DNA of 64,000 nucleotides from JASSUD01 sp031963045 (GTDB lineage Bacteria; Pseudomonadota; Gammaproteobacteria; Burkholderiales; Burkholderiaceae): contig JASSUK010000019.1 in the NCBI GenBank assembly GCA_031963045.1, positions 7,398-71,397 on the forward strand, in the 5' to 3' direction. The notes under the pieces are model-generated. The model was not told where the DNA came from, made no database searches, and worked only from the letters and a program-made list of their open reading frames with translations. Every line of letters begins with the position of its first letter. Position 1 is the stretch's first letter. The position numbers were made by a program, and so were the translations under genes. This document shows positions 19,654 to 29,300 of the stretch, piece by piece.

Positions 19654-20063
19654 AAGGTTGCACGCAGGTACCCCATGTTCTATCGCATGCTATTACTAGC
19701 CGAGGCGCTGCTTCAATAATACTTTTTTTTGTAAGGGCAGCGCCTCGCTCCAAGAAAATACCTCATCCATCACACAACATAGCTTCTGGATGTAAGATTT
19801 TTTATTATTCTTCTACATTAAATTTAATATATTCAATAAACTAAAAGACATATATGCAGAATAAAAAATAGAATGAAAGTAAAGGCAAAACAGATATAAA
19901 AATAGTCCGTAACCAAGCCAATTTGCCTGATAGAGGGTAAGTGTTAATGCCTCTAAAAAGTTATGGACATTTGTTATAAATATATAACCATCAAATAGGA
20001 GCACTCATACACTAGCTGCCCCAAAAAATAAAACGAGGGCGCTTATTGACTGCCTGGTTAAGA
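19654..20063. other. Convergent intergenic region with hairpin
   Basis: A 410-bp AT-rich gap between convergent ankyrin-type genes. CGAGGCGCTGC (19701-19711) and GCAGCGCCTCG (19737-19747) form a perfect 11-bp stem around a 25-base loop containing T8. It is a probable transcription end. The rest contains only AT-rich sequence, with no gene I can support. Confidence 0.5.
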
Positions 20064-20936
20064 TTATATGGCGGAATTTAAGATTTGGGCCATTTTGTCG
20101 TCTGCCGCTAATTCTATTGGAGTATTTCCATCCTTATTTTTCATTCGTAAAGAGGGTTGTGCGCCAGATTTAAGTAAAGCTTTTGCTAATCCGTGCTCTC
20201 CTAATCGCACAGCTTCATGTAGTGGGGTTTCACAAGAATTTTGCCAGTGGCTATTAATAAAGACTTTGCTTAATACCATATCCCTAATTATTTCTTTTTT
20301 CTTACACAGAAAAGCTTTCTTCACTCCATCGGTGCCAGTATATCTCTCTGGTATACGCGACAAGGCTTCTAGAGCTTCTGAATCGAGCGACTTAGATTGT
20401 TGAAGTTGTACAGAAATACTCCCATCAGTAAGCAAACGAGCTTCGTGATGGGGCTGTAGATTCACGTTTTCAAGTTGCTGGGCTTCTAATATGTTCTGCT
20501 CGACCAAATCATTTAGGCGTCTGTTATGTGGCGGTTTTTTATATAACGCTATAACCTTAAATATATCAATGTCTTGAATAGTTCCTTGAAGCACGCCTGA
20601 GCGAAGCTCGCTTAACCAATAAGGGTACCTTTCACGAATATCATATTTATTTTTTAAAAAACCATATGCACTAAGGAAGTTGTCGAATTTTGGCTTCCAA
20701 TAATTGTCATTATAAAACGGTAGGTATTGATAAACAGCCTTACACGTTCTTATGAGAGAAAAAATATCGCGAGGCCATAGCATCAAAAAAAACTTGGGCA
20801 ATAATTCAGTGGGTAATTCCTTCAAAAATAAACTCTGCTGTTGGTAATGTACTTTCTCTTTAAATTCATTTGGCGTTGGCAGAGTATTATCTGATAAAAC
20901 CGAAGTAGCTGACGGAAGATGAGGATATATTCTCAT
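20064..20936 (-). CDS. F-box and ankyrin-repeat protein, short (candidate effector)
   Basis: A 290-residue AT-rich gene. Residues about 35-75 (LFLKELPTELLPKFFLMLW, then DIFSLIRTCKAVY) match the F-box pattern closely. The C-terminus (about 233-290) has one full and one partial ankyrin repeat (TPLHEAVRLGEHGLAKALLKSG; DGNTPIELAA). The region between is unassigned but spaced as in the protein at 18187, suggesting one family with different repeat numbers. There is no signal peptide. The start ATG is at 20934-20936. It converges on the gene at 18187. Binding to host Skp1 is inferred from the domain only. Confidence 0.75.
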   Translation of the reverse strand: MRIYPHLPSATSVLSDNTLPTPNEFKEKVHYQQQSLFLKELPTELLPKFFLMLWPRDIFSLIRTCKAVYQYLPFYNDNYWKPKFDNFLSAYGFLKNKYDIRERYPYWLSELRSGVLQGTIQDIDIFKVIALYKKPPHNRRLNDLVEQNILEAQQLENVNLQPHHEARLLTDGSISVQLQQSKSLDSEALEALSRIPERYTGTDGVKKAFLCKKKEIIRDMVLSKVFINSHWQNSCETPLHEAVRLGEHGLAKALLKSGAQPSLRMKNKDGNTPIELAADDKMAQILNSAI

Positions 20937-21090
20937 AGTGATAATCCTAATTTATTAAGCAAGCATATTCGAAATATTGGATATTTGACAGCATTTTCTT
21001 GTCATATATTTATTTAGTAATAAATCTTACAAGCATACATAATTATCTAAAAAAGCTATCTTTTTTAAAATCTTTGCTTGAGGTATATTA

Positions 21091-21189
21091 AATACTGCTT
21101 CAAATGCTTATTTTAAATCTGCTTGGCTTTGCGAAATTTCTTTAGGAAAAGTGATGCGATTTTTTAAGAAATGTGCTGGTGTTGCATAA
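21091..21189 (+). pseudogene. Remnant of a second ankyrin-type gene (3' end only)
   Basis: In frame, 21143-21189 encodes a tail ending RFFKKCAGVA-stop, almost identical to the end of the gene at 18187 (KFFKKCAGVA-stop). The similarity runs on into the 3' flank (TGTTACACGCAGATACCCC against GGTTGCACGCAGGTACCCC). Upstream the frame meets a TGA within about 60 bp, so only the last part of a paralogue survives. It implies duplication of this gene family followed by decay. Confidence 0.7.
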
Positions 21190-21203
21190 AATGTTACACG
21201 CAG

Positions 21204-21241
21204 ATACCCCCTGTTTGATGTGCTGCAGGGGGTATTTTTTT
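21204..21241 (+). terminator. Rho-independent terminator
   Basis: ATACCCCCTG (21204-21213) pairs with CAGGGGGTAT (21226-21235), followed by a T run to 21241. It sits 15 bp after the remnant's stop codon and is a textbook terminator, left behind with the decayed gene. Confidence 0.85.
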
Positions 21242-21350
21242 AAGGAATATGTTTTAATACGTTGTTTTTTTGGCTGCGAATTATAATTGTATATGGAAAG
21301 TATTATCTGGTCTGGCTGAATGAAATGAAAGTGGTGCTAAAGTAATAGTA

Positions 21351-21794
21351 TTAAATGTAATCTATTCCGAATTTTTCTTGGGCTGCATAATTATTGGTGA
21401 TATTGTTAGAGGTAGATGTATCCGGATATTTATGAACTATTGTGCGGTCCGTAAAATCTAAATTTAGATTAGAGCGGTTTGCTGGATGTTCCATTATTTC
21501 TGTTTTTACAATAATCAATTGTATGGGTTTTTGTATAATTTGTGGATCTATTGTAACTATATTATTTGTGGTGCCAGTGTTAGGTGGAATATCTTTTTTG
21601 TGGCCATGGATTAAATTGTTAAAGCTATATTTTGAAAATACATTCCTCATTTTTTGCTTAGGATAATTTGTATCGGTAGTGCAATTATGCTTTATGGTTG
21701 AATTGGCTTCTTGAAATCGACTGGGTGTAGTAGATAAGCGATCTTTATAGAAGGTAGAAGCTATTGTTGTTATTCTATTTATAGATATGCGCAT
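21351..21794 (-). CDS. Small hypothetical protein, Asn/Thr-rich
   Basis: A 147-residue AT-rich frame with no recognised family. It is hydrophilic and rich in Asn, Thr, Ile and Lys, with one moderately hydrophobic run (IIQKPIQLIIVK) and no clear membrane helix. The ATG at 21792-21794 follows TTAAGGGAAAA, a plausible ribosome binding site. It lies between the decayed ankyrin tail and a small membrane-protein gene, in the accessory block. It could be a small effector or a degenerate frame; there is no functional evidence. Confidence 0.4.
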   Translation of the reverse strand: MRISINRITTIASTFYKDRLSTTPSRFQEANSTIKHNCTTDTNYPKQKMRNVFSKYSFNNLIHGHKKDIPPNTGTTNNIVTIDPQIIQKPIQLIIVKTEIMEHPANRSNLNLDFTDRTIVHKYPDTSTSNNITNNYAAQEKFGIDYI

Positions 21795-22102
21795 ATTTTT
21801 CCCTTAAAAAATTATTAAAATAAACAACCGGGTATCATGCCATATTAAATTTAGATCAAAAATTATTTTTAATAAAAATATGCGAAATAGTGTATGTTTT
21901 AGAGAAATCTCACTGCGAAATTAGAATTTTATTCGTTTTGCCTTGCTTTTTTTCTGAGAAATTTTAGATCGGCTCTGGGTATTTCCTATATTACTTTTAA
22001 GCACGCTTTACCTTTTCTAGTGATAGTTGAGTAAAGTGTTTTTAATTGACATGCCGTGGAAGTGTAATGATGTATGTACGCATCTGCAAATAGGAGAGAG
22101 AA
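21795..22102. promoter_or_regulatory. AT-rich divergent region with a candidate promoter
   Basis: A 308-bp gap between divergent small genes. TTGACA at 22046-22051 is a perfect -35 hexamer about 50 bp before the ATG at 22103; the best -10 at 17-bp spacing is GATGTA (22069-22074), which is poor. AGGAGAGAG just before 22103 is the ribosome binding site. Nothing else is seen. Confidence 0.35.
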
Positions 22103-22522
22103 ATGCCTATTACGTCTAATATGCAACCTAGATTATCAACGTGTAGTAATGCGTCCACCCTTGTTCCTGCACCAGCATCCTCGGTAGGTCAACGGCAATC
22201 GTTGAGCCCTAGTATACTTAGTGGAAGAACTTTAAGGCCTAATTTAAGCGAGCATGGAAACGCGCTTTCTAATGCCAAGACTGCGGCAGGAGTAGCTGGA
22301 TGTTTTAGTGGGGTAGGACTTATATCGCTTGGCCTGTTCTATGCTCCGGGAACGGTCACAGGCGTTGCAATTTTGTCAACAGCGCTTTTTGGCGCTAGTG
22401 CGGTAGCGGCAGGCATAGGGGTTAAATATTACCGTCAGCATCAAGCCAGCGCATCTCCCGATGCAGCAGAGCGTGGGGAGGCACCCATTCCTATGCAAAC
22501 ATTGGGTGTGGCTAGTACTTGA
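22103..22522 (+). CDS. Small membrane protein with paired hydrophobic helices
   Basis: A 139-residue protein of unknown family with a strong AGGAGAGAG site before its ATG. Residues 1-58 are Ser/Pro/Thr-rich and disordered. Residues about 61-80 and 83-107 are two hydrophobic helices separated by APG. The C-terminal 30 residues are polar. This disordered N-terminus plus helical hairpin is the same layout as the proteins at 2156 and 4398, and resembles type III-secreted inclusion-membrane proteins of Chlamydiales. The function is unproven. A degenerate palindromic element follows the stop codon. Confidence 0.65.
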   Translation: MPITSNMQPRLSTCSNASTLVPAPASSVGQRQSLSPSILSGRTLRPNLSEHGNALSNAKTAAGVAGCFSGVGLISLGLFYAPGTVTGVAILSTALFGASAVAAGIGVKYYRQHQASASPDAAERGEAPIPMQTLGVAST

Positions 22523-22526
22523 GCAA

Positions 22527-22643
22527 CGTTCGCCAACATGATGACCGCTGGCCTTTTAAAATCTGCATATACAGATCAAAAATTGACGTTAAAAGTCAGT
22601 AGTACGACGTTGGGGAATGTTGCTTACCATCAACCTACCGGCC
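22527..22643. repeat. Dispersed palindromic element, degenerate copy 3
   Basis: A decayed copy between the 139-residue gene and alaS. GCCAACATGATGACCGCTGG on the left and GACGTTGGGG plus CATCAACCTACCGGCC on the right are recognisable. The variable core has lost pairing. Confidence 0.75.
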
Positions 22644-22744
22644 ATTTTTTTAATGGGCTTTGAAAATTGACGCAAACCATTGAAAATAGCGCTTTTCCTT
22701 TTTCTACCTTTCTTCCTTCTTTTTGCTTTTAGCAGCCCCCTCTC

Positions 22745-25453
22745 ATGAATGTTACGGATATCCGCCAGAAATTTTTAGGCTTTTTTGCACGTCACCAGCA
22801 CCTCGTTTTGCCTTCTTCTAGCCTAGTGCCTGCGGATGATCCCACGCTGCTGTTTACCAATGCAGGCATGGTGCCTTTTAAAGATATTTTTCTGGGAGCA
22901 CCTCTTAAAGGGCCTTTGGCTGATTCACGGCGCGCGACTACTGCGCAGCGTTGTGTGCGGGCAGGAGGGAAACATAATGATCTGGAAAATGTAGGCTATA
23001 CCGCACGGCATCACACCTTTTTTGAAATGCTAGGTAATTTTTCGTTTGGAGATTATTTCAAGCGCGATGCGATTCGCTACGCCTGGGAATTTTTAACCAA
23101 AGAGCTCGCTCTGCCTACCGAGCGCCTTTGGGTGACGGTCTATCAAGAAGACGATGAAGCCTATGATCTATGGGCTTCTGACATCGGTGTATCCAAAGAG
23201 CGCATTGTGCGTATCGGCGATAAAGAAGGTGAGCGTTATGTCAGCGATAATTTCTGGCAAATGGCCAATGTGGGCCCCTGTGGCCCCTGCACCGAAATTT
23301 TTTATGACCATGGCCCGGACGTAGCAGGTGGGCCGCCTGGATCCGAAGAGGCCGATGGAGATCGTTTTATCGAGATCTGGAATGTCGTGTTTATGCAGTT
23401 TAGTCGCGATGAAAAAGGGCAACTCTCTGCATTACCACGACCCAGTGTAGATACCGGCATGGGTTTGGAGCGCATTGCCGCAGTCTTGCAAGGCGTGCAT
23501 AGTAATTATGAAATCGATCTCTTTAAATCCTTAATAGAAGCCGCAGCCCGCCAGCTCGGTTTGCCTAAAAACCCTGCAGGACTCACGCTTAATTCTCTAC
23601 AAGTTATTGCGGATCATCTTCGCGCTTGCTCGTTTTTAATAACCGATGGGATCGTGCCCAGCAACGAAGGGCGAGGCTATGTGCTGCGCCGGATTTTGCG
23701 GCGTGCAGTACGCCATGGCTATAAATTGGGTCAAACCACTCCCTTTCTCTCTTTTTTAGTAGATGCATTAGTAGAGCAAATGGGATTGGCCTATCCTGAA
23801 TTAGTTGCTGCGCAGGCACGCGTAAAAAGCGTACTGCATCAAGAAGAAGAGCGCTTTTTTAGTACCTTAAGCCAAGGTATAACTTTATTGAATTCTGCTC
23901 TAGAAGCATTACCCAGTACCGCCCCTGTCTTATCCGGGGAGGTCGCTTTTAAGCTGCATGATACGTATGGCTTTCCTCTAGATCTGACCGCTGATATTTG
24001 CCGTGAACAAAAAGTCGCAGTCGATGAGGAAGGCTTTGCCCGCGCAATGGCCGCCCAGCGTGAAAAAGCACGCGCAGCCAGCCATTTTTCTGTGTCTTCG
24101 GTCCAGGGCGCAGCCCAAGGGTATGACGGTATCCCCACTATTTTTGAGGGCTATGCCACGCTCGAATATAGCGATGCGCGCATAGTGGCTTTATATGCTC
24201 AAGGAGAGCAAGTTGAGCGTTTGGAATGTGGGCAGGTTGGGAGCGTTATCTTAGACCACACTCCGTTTTATGCTGAGTCAGGGGGGCAGGTAGGCGATGT
24301 AGGGAGCTTGCAAGCAAAAGAGGGTAGTTTTGTAGTCAAGCAAACCCACTCTATTACTCCACAAGCTACTGCGCATGAAGGCGTAGTAGAAAAAGGCGTA
24401 CTTACTGTGGGTATGCCTATACATGCCCACGTAGAAGAAAAAAAGCGTTTAGCAACCGCACGTCATCACTCTGCAACCCATCTACTGCACTTTGCACTAC
24501 GTGAGATATTGGGAACCCATGTACAACAAAAAGGCTCTCTGGTAGATCCGCACAAATTGCGCTTTGACTTTACGCACACCGCTCCTTTAACTGAGGCCGA
24601 GACGCAGCAAGTAGAAGCTTTGGTCAATAGCGAAATCTTAAAAAATACCCCTATACAGACCAGGGTCATGTCACAAGACATGGCGCTCAAAGAAGGCGCT
24701 ATCGCGCTATTTGGCGAACGCTATGATGCAGTGGGCAGTGATGCAGTGCGCGTGCTCGATATTGGCCGCTCCAGAGAACTATGTGGCGGAACCCATGCGC
24801 AGCGTACAGGGGATATCGGTCTATTTAAAATCACCAATCAAAGTGGTGTAGCGGCAGGGGTGCGCCGTATCGAAGCGGTAGCAGGCGAGCTGGCGCAAGA
24901 GCGAGTGTGTCAACAAGAAGCCACACTGTCCACTATCGCATTAGCCCTTAAAGTGCAGCCTGATGCAGTAGCAGAGCGCCTGGTTCAATTGCAAGCTCAA
25001 CACAAAGCACTAGAAAATCAAATCAGCCAACTCAAAACAAAATGGGCTTTGTTGCAAGGCGACGCGCTAGCCGCACAGGCTATAGAAATAGTGACAGACC
25101 CCGATTCTGCAAATACGCCATTACGCCTGCTTGTAGCCAATGTAGTGGATGCCGACCCTGCTACCTTGCAAGCATTACTCGACCACCTGAAAGATAAACT
25201 GCACCACGCAGTAATCGTACTCGCAAGCATACCTGCACCCAACACCATTACCCTACTCGCAGGCGCTACTTCTGAAGCCAGCACCCGTTTTTCAGCAGGG
25301 GAGCTGATAAGCTTTTTAGCTGCACAACTAGGAGGAAAGGGAGGAGGCCGGCGCGATCGTGCGCAAGGAGGAGGTACGCAGGTTGATAAATTGGAAGGGG
25401 CGTTAAGTAGTGTGAAAGATTGGATTAACCAAAAGAGCTCTGATGCACGGTAG
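22745..25453 (+). CDS. alaS: Alanyl-tRNA synthetase
   Basis: Charges tRNA-Ala with alanine in the cytosol and edits mischarged Ser/Gly. The N-terminal class II catalytic domain is complete (LLFTNAGMVPFKDIFLG; ARHHTFFEMLGNFSFGDYF). The editing domain has the zinc-site HHSATH and CGGTH motifs. The C-Ala tail ends in GKGGGRRDRAQGGG, part of the usual GGKGGG signature. The length of 902 residues is a little above the bacterial norm. The ATG is at 22745. The last about 210 bp, together with the beginning of the palindromic element that follows, are present again at 33865-34110 as a decayed copy, so this gene marks the left edge of an accessory island. Confidence 0.97.
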   Translation: MNVTDIRQKFLGFFARHQHLVLPSSSLVPADDPTLLFTNAGMVPFKDIFLGAPLKGPLADSRRATTAQRCVRAGGKHNDLENVGYTARHHTFFEMLGNFSFGDYFKRDAIRYAWEFLTKELALPTERLWVTVYQEDDEAYDLWASDIGVSKERIVRIGDKEGERYVSDNFWQMANVGPCGPCTEIFYDHGPDVAGGPPGSEEADGDRFIEIWNVVFMQFSRDEKGQLSALPRPSVDTGMGLERIAAVLQGVHSNYEIDLFKSLIEAAARQLGLPKNPAGLTLNSLQVIADHLRACSFLITDGIVPSNEGRGYVLRRILRRAVRHGYKLGQTTPFLSFLVDALVEQMGLAYPELVAAQARVKSVLHQEEERFFSTLSQGITLLNSALEALPSTAPVLSGEVAFKLHDTYGFPLDLTADICREQKVAVDEEGFARAMAAQREKARAASHFSVSSVQGAAQGYDGIPTIFEGYATLEYSDARIVALYAQGEQVERLECGQVGSVILDHTPFYAESGGQVGDVGSLQAKEGSFVVKQTHSITPQATAHEGVVEKGVLTVGMPIHAHVEEKKRLATARHHSATHLLHFALREILGTHVQQKGSLVDPHKLRFDFTHTAPLTEAETQQVEALVNSEILKNTPIQTRVMSQDMALKEGAIALFGERYDAVGSDAVRVLDIGRSRELCGGTHAQRTGDIGLFKITNQSGVAAGVRRIEAVAGELAQERVCQQEATLSTIALALKVQPDAVAERLVQLQAQHKALENQISQLKTKWALLQGDALAAQAIEIVTDPDSANTPLRLLVANVVDADPATLQALLDHLKDKLHHAVIVLASIPAPNTITLLAGATSEASTRFSAGELISFLAAQLGGKGGGRRDRAQGGGTQVDKLEGALSSVKDWINQKSSDAR

Positions 25454-25480
25454 GTTGGGGTGACGAAGGAACCCCAACAT
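25449..25480. repeat. Dispersed palindromic element, left half only (copy 4)
   Basis: Begins inside the alaS stop region and reads GGTAGGTTGGGGTGACGAAG then GAACCCCAACAT. It stops abruptly where the IS3-type end TGAACTGCCCCCC begins. The right half is missing, so the IS insertion or a later deletion cut the element. Confidence 0.85.
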
Positions 25481-25988
25481 TGAACTGCCCCCCAAAAGTT
25501 GGATGGTAAAAATACGAAAATTAAGAGGATTGAGCACGGTATTGGACTGGACTCAGTCCTCTTAATTTAAGCTTAATGCGTTCGTGATTGTAGTAATAAA
25601 TATACTTCTTCAATCCTGCTTGCAATTCGTCGATATTACGGAATGTATTCAAATAAAAAAAATCAGATTTCAGCGTTCCAAAAAAACTTTCCATAGCTGA
25701 ATTATCTAAGCAATTCCCTTTACGGGGCATGCTTTGTGTAATCCATTTTTTAGTAAGCATGCTTTGGTAAGCAGGCATTCTATAGTGCCAGCCTTGATCG
25801 GAGTGCATGATCAGCTTGTCGTTTTTGCCAAGATGTACACACGCCTTCTGAAGCATATTACTCACCATCTGAAATACGGGGCGTGTAGCCATCTCATAGG
25901 CAATGATCTCTGCATTATATAAATCCATAACCGGTGAGAGATACAACTTTTGGCCCGAGACGTTGAATTCGGTCACATCCGTTACGCT
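25481..25988 (-). mobile_element. Truncated IS3-family element (IS150-like)
   Basis: One terminal end is visible (TGAACTGCCCCCCAAAAGTT at 25481-25500), which is the type seen in IS3-family, IS150-group elements. The opposite end and all of orfA are missing. The element breaks off at about 25985, where a phage gene fragment begins. It interrupts a palindromic element on its left. A 62-bp direct read on the + strand has no other gene. Confidence 0.85.
25521..25988 (-). pseudogene. IS3-family transposase OrfB, 5'-truncated
   Basis: The surviving part begins at SVTDVTEFNVSGQKLYLSPV and continues through HSDQGWHYR and SMPRKGNCLDNSAMESFFG to YYNHERIKLKLRGLSP. It holds the DDE catalytic core: Asp in TDVTEF, Asp in HSDQG, and Glu in AMESFFG. 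The N-terminal helix-turn-helix part of OrfB and the whole of OrfA are gone. The frame runs a little further upstream only by reading into the phage remnant. It cannot move by itself. Confidence 0.85.
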
Positions 25989-26197
25989 TTTTAAAAGTCG
26001 AGAATGACGCGCAAAGTCTAACAATAGGCTTTACTGGTCGGGCCTCTCGATTAGCGTACATCCATCAGTACGGCAAGCCTGATCAAGTGGCGCCAGGTGG
26101 GCCGCGTTATCGTTATCCAGTGCGGGCGCTGCTCGGCTTGACAGAAGAAGACAAAACCATGATTAGAGATAAATTATTGGCACACTTCCACTGCTGA
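25985..26197 (+). pseudogene. Phage tail completion protein (P2 gpS-like), C-terminal fragment
   Basis: The + frame reads FLKVENDAQSLTIGFTGRAS, then RLAYIHQYGKPDQVAPGG and YPVRALLGLTEEDKTMIRD, ending with TGA at 26195-26197. This matches the end of phage virion morphogenesis/tail completion proteins of the P2 gpS type (GRxxRIAxxHQxGxxD...YPxRxLLGxxxxDxxxIxDxLL). The 5' part is replaced by the truncated IS. It is the only phage structural relic I see, and shows that a P2-like prophage once lay here, beside the NACHT gene. Recognition is from motif memory. Confidence 0.7.
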
Positions 26198-26395
26198 GCC
26201 AAATATAGCTAGAGCAAAACCGGCCTCTACCCGTCTTGCTCCCCCCACTTCCCCTGCGAAAACTCTATGGATTACCTGATTTGCGCTGATTCTCTTTTTT
26301 TATACGCTGATCGTCTCGGTGGTGTTTGGGTTCAGCTTGAGAAATGAGTTTTCGACTCATGCGCTGGCCCGAAGCTAAAACGAAAAAGGTGAAGG

Positions 26396-29300
26396 ATGTA
26401 TAACACGATAAGCGGCTTAACCCGGGGCGAGAGAATCACTTCAATTTCTGCCCCCAATTATCACGAAGCGGCGCTTGTTTATCAAAGGCGAGGTAATCTG
26501 AAGGGAGCGCAAGCAAGTTATAAGCAGGCGCTAGAGCTGGCAAATCAAGCGTACCGTATCAACTCAACTAAAGCCGATGTAAGCCGGACCCTTGCTCTCA
26601 TTCATCTCGATTATGGTGGCCTGCTGGAAAGATTGTGTCGTTACGATGAGGCAGAAGAGATCTATCAGCAAGCACAAAAATACGGACAAAAAGCCTGTGA
26701 ATTAGAGCCAAATCATGATGAAAGTAAAGCTTTGCTTAATGAAGTTGAATTTAAGTACAACCAATTTCACCACTCACAGAATAAAAATACAGAAACTGAT
26801 CTAGCTCACAAAGCGACCCCGGCTTCCTCTATTCAGGAAAAAAGCAAACAGGTGAATCATCTGTTTGAGAAGGCGCTCTCGACGCTAAGTTCTCTAGAGC
26901 TTACCGATCCACCGAGTCTGTTTCTGGTGTATGCGCACGACAACCCCACTTACGGACGCGCTGAGGCTGATAGGGCTAAATATTTAATCAATAAGTTGTC
27001 TCAAATCCGGGTCAACCTTTATTCCGATCAAACCCCGATGGGGCAGCCGTATTTAAGTGTTTCGGAAAGTCCAAAAGAAGATGGCAAGCTCGACGATATT
27101 CTGACTAGTCAACTCTGTTTGCTGCCGGCTAAATTAAGAGGCGATGTAGAACCCGTTGATAAGGTGGTGGTGTGTTGCTCTGAGGTATTAGGCAGCTATT
27201 TGGAATGGGAACATTATGGCTATTTTTATCGGGAGCTTCACACAGCCTATCGCCAAGACTGTGCCTCATTCACTCCCTCAGCTATCCGTAAGGTCGTCGA
27301 CAAATTTTCACAGCAAGCAAAATACAAAGCTGGATTTCACCATGTGCTCACCGAAATGGCTTTTTTGCAAATTCGCAAAGAACAGCTCAAAGATCGGCAC
27401 GGCATTATCTCGGTTCCTTTAACACCCGAAAGCCACGCATCTTGCCTGGCGCACTTTATTCCAGAGACCTCAGTTCGGATAGGCGATATTCCTCGATTGG
27501 AAGCGCAATCCCAAGCGGGACAAGAAGCGTATGTGAATCAAAGTCGGCACATCGTGCTCTTTAAATTGATCGAGCGGCTTTTATTTCATGACCCTCGGGC
27601 CAAACCATTTCTAGACCAGTTTTGGGAAGGCTACAGTAGTTGTGTCAACCAATTAAATGGGCAACCTGCCGCGCTGGATTGGCAGGAATTTGCCGAGTTA
27701 GTGGATGATATCTTCGGCAAAATACAGCATGACATCTTCGTCCAAATATTGAATAGCCTGACCCGAGCGCAACAAGCCAAGCAGTTGCAAGCATTCCAAC
27801 AGGAGCACAAGCCGCTTGCAGACTTAGGGAAGGACGTTGAGCGATTTAAACAACACTATCAAGATTATTTAGAAAGCTCAGGCGAGATTCAAGATGCGCT
27901 CGCAATGTATGTGCTGCTGCGCGGCTTAGCTGACCCAACAGCGAGTGAATCGTTTGATTTAGCCACGCATATTGAAAACTTTTTAGCGTCCGAAGAAAAA
28001 ACCATCCTATTGTTATTAGGGGCAGCGGGAAGCGGTAAATCAACCTTTAATCGATACATCGCTAAAGAGAAATTAAAAGCGCATCAGCGGATCGAAAAGG
28101 GACAAGGCGCGGCCCCGCTCGTCTTCTTTATTGAGTTAAGACGACGGGAAAAACCGAATCAAAATGTGATTCAAGCGTATTTACAGGAAGAAGGATTTAC
28201 CGAACAACAAATTCAATTATTACAAACGCATCAACGCTGTTTATTTATTTTTGATGGTTATGACGAAATTCAAGAGAGCGAACGCAATCGCCATTTTTAC
28301 GATCAAAATAAGCTCTGGCAATGGCAACACGCGAAATTTATTGTCACGAGCCGCCCCGAATATTTAGAGAAGGGATATGCTCAATACTTTCATCCAGAAG
28401 GCTATCCTCAACGTTTGCAAGAAACCTGGATTGCGCCGTTTTCTCATGAAGATAGAGCAACGTATATCCAAAAATATGTGCAACGCAATCAAGCTAATCT
28501 TTCTCAAACAGGTTGGGATGTCGCACGATATCAAGCTGCGCTGAGTGGCCTCTCGACGCTGCAAGCAGAACTGAATCGTCCAGTGGTGCTGCGGATCATG
28601 TTAGCGGTATTACCGACACTTAAGTTTAAATCTGAGACGGCTGATTTAACACTAAGCGAAGTGTATGAAGCTTATTTTGAACAGTGGTGGGCGCGTTGGC
28701 AAAAACGTATCGCGGAGATTCGATTAACGTCGGAAGAAGCCCAGGCTAAAGACGAGCTGGCAAGGCAAGAAGGATTTGTTCTGCGCGGTTTTGCCTATAG
28801 CCAACAATGCGCACTCGCGCTGACAAAAGCCAAGCGAGCCATCGCTGAAAATAATCTGCTGTTTAAGGAAGAGGCGCCAGCAGTTCACGCGCTATTTTTT
28901 GATGATAGCGCACGAGCACGATTACTGCGCTTTAATGCGCCGCTATCGCGTAATGCAAGGGGGGGTTACCAATTTCCGCATAAGTCGATGCAAGAGTATT
29001 GGGTGGCACGGGCGATCAAAACAGCAGGAGACTATACCGCTGAAAATGAATTTACCTATCTTCCGCCCGCTCCAGAAGGGGTGCTCAATACGCTAAGCCT
29101 TGTCAATGAACTCGACATTCTGAATTTTTTAGTTGAAGAAGTAAAACAAAAAGAAGCTTTTAAAACCCATCTATTAGATTGGATTAAGGCATCGAAAGGG
29201 AATGCAGAATTCGCTGAAGGTGCGGCAAATGCTATCACGGTATTAGTGAGAGCGGGGATGCAGTTTAATGGCGCGGATTTAACAGGCATCCGGATTCCTG

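Noticed and set aside
26198..26395. Possible further phage or attC-like sequence before the NLR-like gene
   Set aside because: A small stem (ATGAGT..ACTCAT) is visible, but there are no integron core sites and no phage reading frame.
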